Assembly: GCA_900768435.1 (NCBI GenBank)
Contig: CAAGCW010000019.1
Coordinates: 28,417 to 92,416 of the forward strand
Source: an uncultured Collinsella sp.
Lineage (GTDB): Bacteria; Actinomycetota; Coriobacteriia; Coriobacteriales; Coriobacteriaceae
Direction of reading: 5' to 3'
Length of the DNA stretch: 64,000 nucleotides
The position numbers and the translations under genes were made by a program. Positions 62,316 through 64,000 of this stretch are shown here, piece after piece. Positions within the stretch are counted from its first letter, which is position 1; every line of letters begins with the position of its first letter. Under the pieces are notes generated by a model that had not been told where the DNA came from, searched no databases, and saw only the letters and a list, made by a program, of their open reading frames with translations.

Positions 62316-63278
62316 CTACTCGTGGATGCGGGTACCGGAGAGACCGGCCATGGTCTCGGCGGCCTTGTCCAGGGCGCCGATGATGCAGGTGCGGCCCTTG
62401 CGGGAACGGGCGAACTTGATGGCGGCGCGGACCTTGGGCTCCATGGAACCCTTGCCGAACTGGCCCTCGTCGGCCAGGCGCTCGGCCTCGTCGGCGGTGA
62501 GGTCCTCGAGCTCCTCCTGGTTGGGCTTGCCGAAGTTGATGGCGACATGCTCGACGGCGGTCAGCAGGAACAGGACGTCGGCGTCGCAGTCCTCGGCCAG
62601 CAGCTCGCCGCCCAAGTCCTTGTCGATGACGGCGGGAACGCCCTTGTAGCAGCCCTTGTTCTCGTAGTCGCGGACGACGGGGATGCCGCCGCCACCGCAG
62701 GCGATGACGATGAACTCGTTGTCGAGCAGGTTGAGGATGGAGTCAGCCTCGACGATCTTCTTGGGGTCGGGGGAGGCGACGACGCGACGCCAGCCGCGGC
62801 CGGAATCCTCGACGAAGACCTTGGAGGGATCCTCGGCCATGAACTCCTTGGCCTGCTCCTCGGTGTAGAAGGGGCCGATCGGCTTGGTCGGGTTCTTGAA
62901 CGCGGGATCGTCGGGGTCGCACTCGATCTGGGTGACGACGGTTGCGGCGTGCCAACGCTTATAGCGCTTGTGCATCTCGCGGCCAATGCCCTGCTGCAGG
63001 TGATAACCAATGTAGCCCTGGGACATGGCGCCGCACTCGGGCAGCGGCATCTCGGGGGTGCCGATGGCGTCGTGGGCGGCGGCGAAGGCGTTCTGGATCA
63101 TGCCGACCTGCGGGCCGTTGCCGTGGGTGATGATGATCTCGTTGCCCTGCTCGATGAGGCCGAGGAGAGCGTGGGCGGTGTTGCTCACGGCCTCGATCTG
63201 CTCGACGGGGTTGTTGCCGAGGGCGTTGCCGCCAAGGGCGACGACGATGCGGTCGGGCTTGCCAAGAGGCTTAGACAT
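62316..63278 (-). CDS. arcC: Carbamate kinase
   Basis: 320 residues. Makes ATP from carbamoyl phosphate and ADP, the last step of arginine deiminase or purine/allantoin-type fermentations. The amino-acid-kinase opening IVVALGGNALG, ITHGNGPQVGMIQNA and the IACGGGGIPVV/VIDKDLGGELLA blocks identify it. No arcA or arcB gene is in the window, so its pathway partners are elsewhere. AAAGGA precedes ATG 63278. Confidence 0.95.
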   Translation of the reverse strand: MSKPLGKPDRIVVALGGNALGNNPVEQIEAVSNTAHALLGLIEQGNEIIITHGNGPQVGMIQNAFAAAHDAIGTPEMPLPECGAMSQGYIGYHLQQGIGREMHKRYKRWHAATVVTQIECDPDDPAFKNPTKPIGPFYTEEQAKEFMAEDPSKVFVEDSGRGWRRVVASPDPKKIVEADSILNLLDNEFIVIACGGGGIPVVRDYENKGCYKGVPAVIDKDLGGELLAEDCDADVLFLLTAVEHVAINFGKPNQEELEDLTADEAERLADEGQFGKGSMEPKVRAAIKFARSRKGRTCIIGALDKAAETMAGLSGTRIHE

Positions 63279-64000
63279 TGCTGGAATCCTTTCTGTAAAA
63301 GGCCTACAACCCATTAATAACCCGCGTCCGTGCGATACGCGAGTTTATTAAGGTTTATATTCTCTTTATCGCTCATTTTATTCATTTTGAAAATAGCGGA
63401 ACGGTGAACGGTCGTTTTTACCCGCTCAGCGTAAAGAACCCCAGCTCACGCATATCTACGCCATTTACGTGCAACTTTATTTAAATAGAGCAGGGATTAG
63501 ACCGGATTATGCAAACTATATCTTTGCTAAACACAAAACGGACAGCGCAAAATCTTACTCGCACTATACGAGATTCTATGCACTTATAAGACGAGTATGC
63601 ACCCCTGCAAAAACATGGGGCTTTTCATCCAGCATGAGGAATAAAGAAGAGTTCCGAAAAGGCAACCAGCCCCAAAGCACGGGGACAAAAGACGGCAGCA
63701 ATCCTGTTCTCCCCGCATCCCCAAAGTAACGCGTGGTTTCGCGGCAAAGCCGCGAAACAGCGAAAGGGACATAAGGCCCCTCAGCCACGTCCTTCATTCA
63801 GCCCCACAATCCGAGGACGTAGTCGTAGCAGGATCTGAGGGCTAACCTTCGCGGACATTCCGCACTGATATCTTCTTAATTGAAGACGTCGATGGCGCAT
63901 CCATATACCATTGGCGTCGACACCATCAGATGCGGCCCGCGCGGTGACCCCGCATTCCGCTGGCGCCCACAGGTCTGCCCTCGTTTCCTGACATGTCCCG
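63279..64000. other. Long non-coding region upstream of arcC
   Basis: 722 bp without a convincing gene. AT-rich near 63300-63620, consistent with promoters; a perfect hairpin GTTTCGCGGC-AAA-GCCGCGAAAC is at 63736-63758. Short ORFs here lack ribosome sites. The gene that continues past 64000 is not visible. Confidence 0.5.

Noticed and set aside
63469..63797. Short ORFs on both strands upstream of arcC
   Set aside because: No ribosome site or recognisable motif, and composition resembles intergenic repeats.

Overview
The window looks like chromosomal DNA of a gut Coriobacteriia member, most likely Collinsella. This is inferred from GC-rich coding DNA, actinobacterial-style gene content, mannose-family PTS and fructosamine-deglycase-like (FrlB/GfrE-type) modules, and many extragenic palindromes. 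No rRNA, prophage or CRISPR array was seen. Two tRNA genes (Val-GAC, Asp-GTC) and one IS110-family insertion are present.

Layout. 1-9.1 kb: glmM (cut by the window edge), a DUF4012 membrane protein, a DMT exporter, tRNA-Val, several unknown small genes and an AlbA_2/Schlafen-type regulator facing a striking duplicated operator-like region. 9.6-17.2 kb: an M16C metallopeptidase, 5-formyl-THF cyclo-ligase, an AbiEi-like regulator, metA and an L-2-hydroxyacid dehydrogenase, separated by a palindromic repeat family. 17.3-31.5 kb: a sugar-amine region with three paralogous SIS-domain deglycase-like proteins, three GntR/UTRA regulators, one complete mannose-family PTS (IIAB, IIC, IID), an EamA transporter, recQ, a YitT protein and a HAD phosphatase. 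The three modules carry three different repeated operator motifs, so they probably serve different glycated or aminated substrates. 32-47 kb: GNAT, threonine aldolase, PAP2, mfd, nth, an ABC exporter, rmuC, rubrerythrin, a MutY-like glycosylase without an iron-sulfur cluster, and an Rrf2 regulator (DNA repair and oxidative stress). 47-60 kb: a phosphodiesterase, two paralogous LytS/LytR-type two-component systems, GT2, MFS, zinc phospholipase C-like protein, amidohydrolase with APC permease, and a membrane-anchored C39-like peptidase. 60.4-64 kb: repeats, the IS110 element with a long GC-rich leader (bridge-RNA candidate), and carbamate kinase.

The least expected content is between genes. (i) Four hairpins of exactly 64 bp share GAGCGTGG/CCACGCTC termini and are extended by half-sites at 29/22-bp spacing. 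(ii) Five copies of a 35-bp palindromic unit occur; two bracket the HAD gene and two copies supply stop codons. (iii) Twin 3'-UTR hairpins have different stems but a nearly identical 36-nt loop, each followed by the same terminator. (iv) Four long, mutually unrelated inverted repeats have arms of 20 to 38 bp. (v) A 49-bp triple-operator cassette is directly duplicated upstream of the AlbA_2 gene.

Most genes lie on the minus strand. Start codons were chosen by Shine-Dalgarno spacing, so many proteins are shorter than the longest open frame. Functional names rest on recognised motifs and family resemblance read by eye; no database search was possible.
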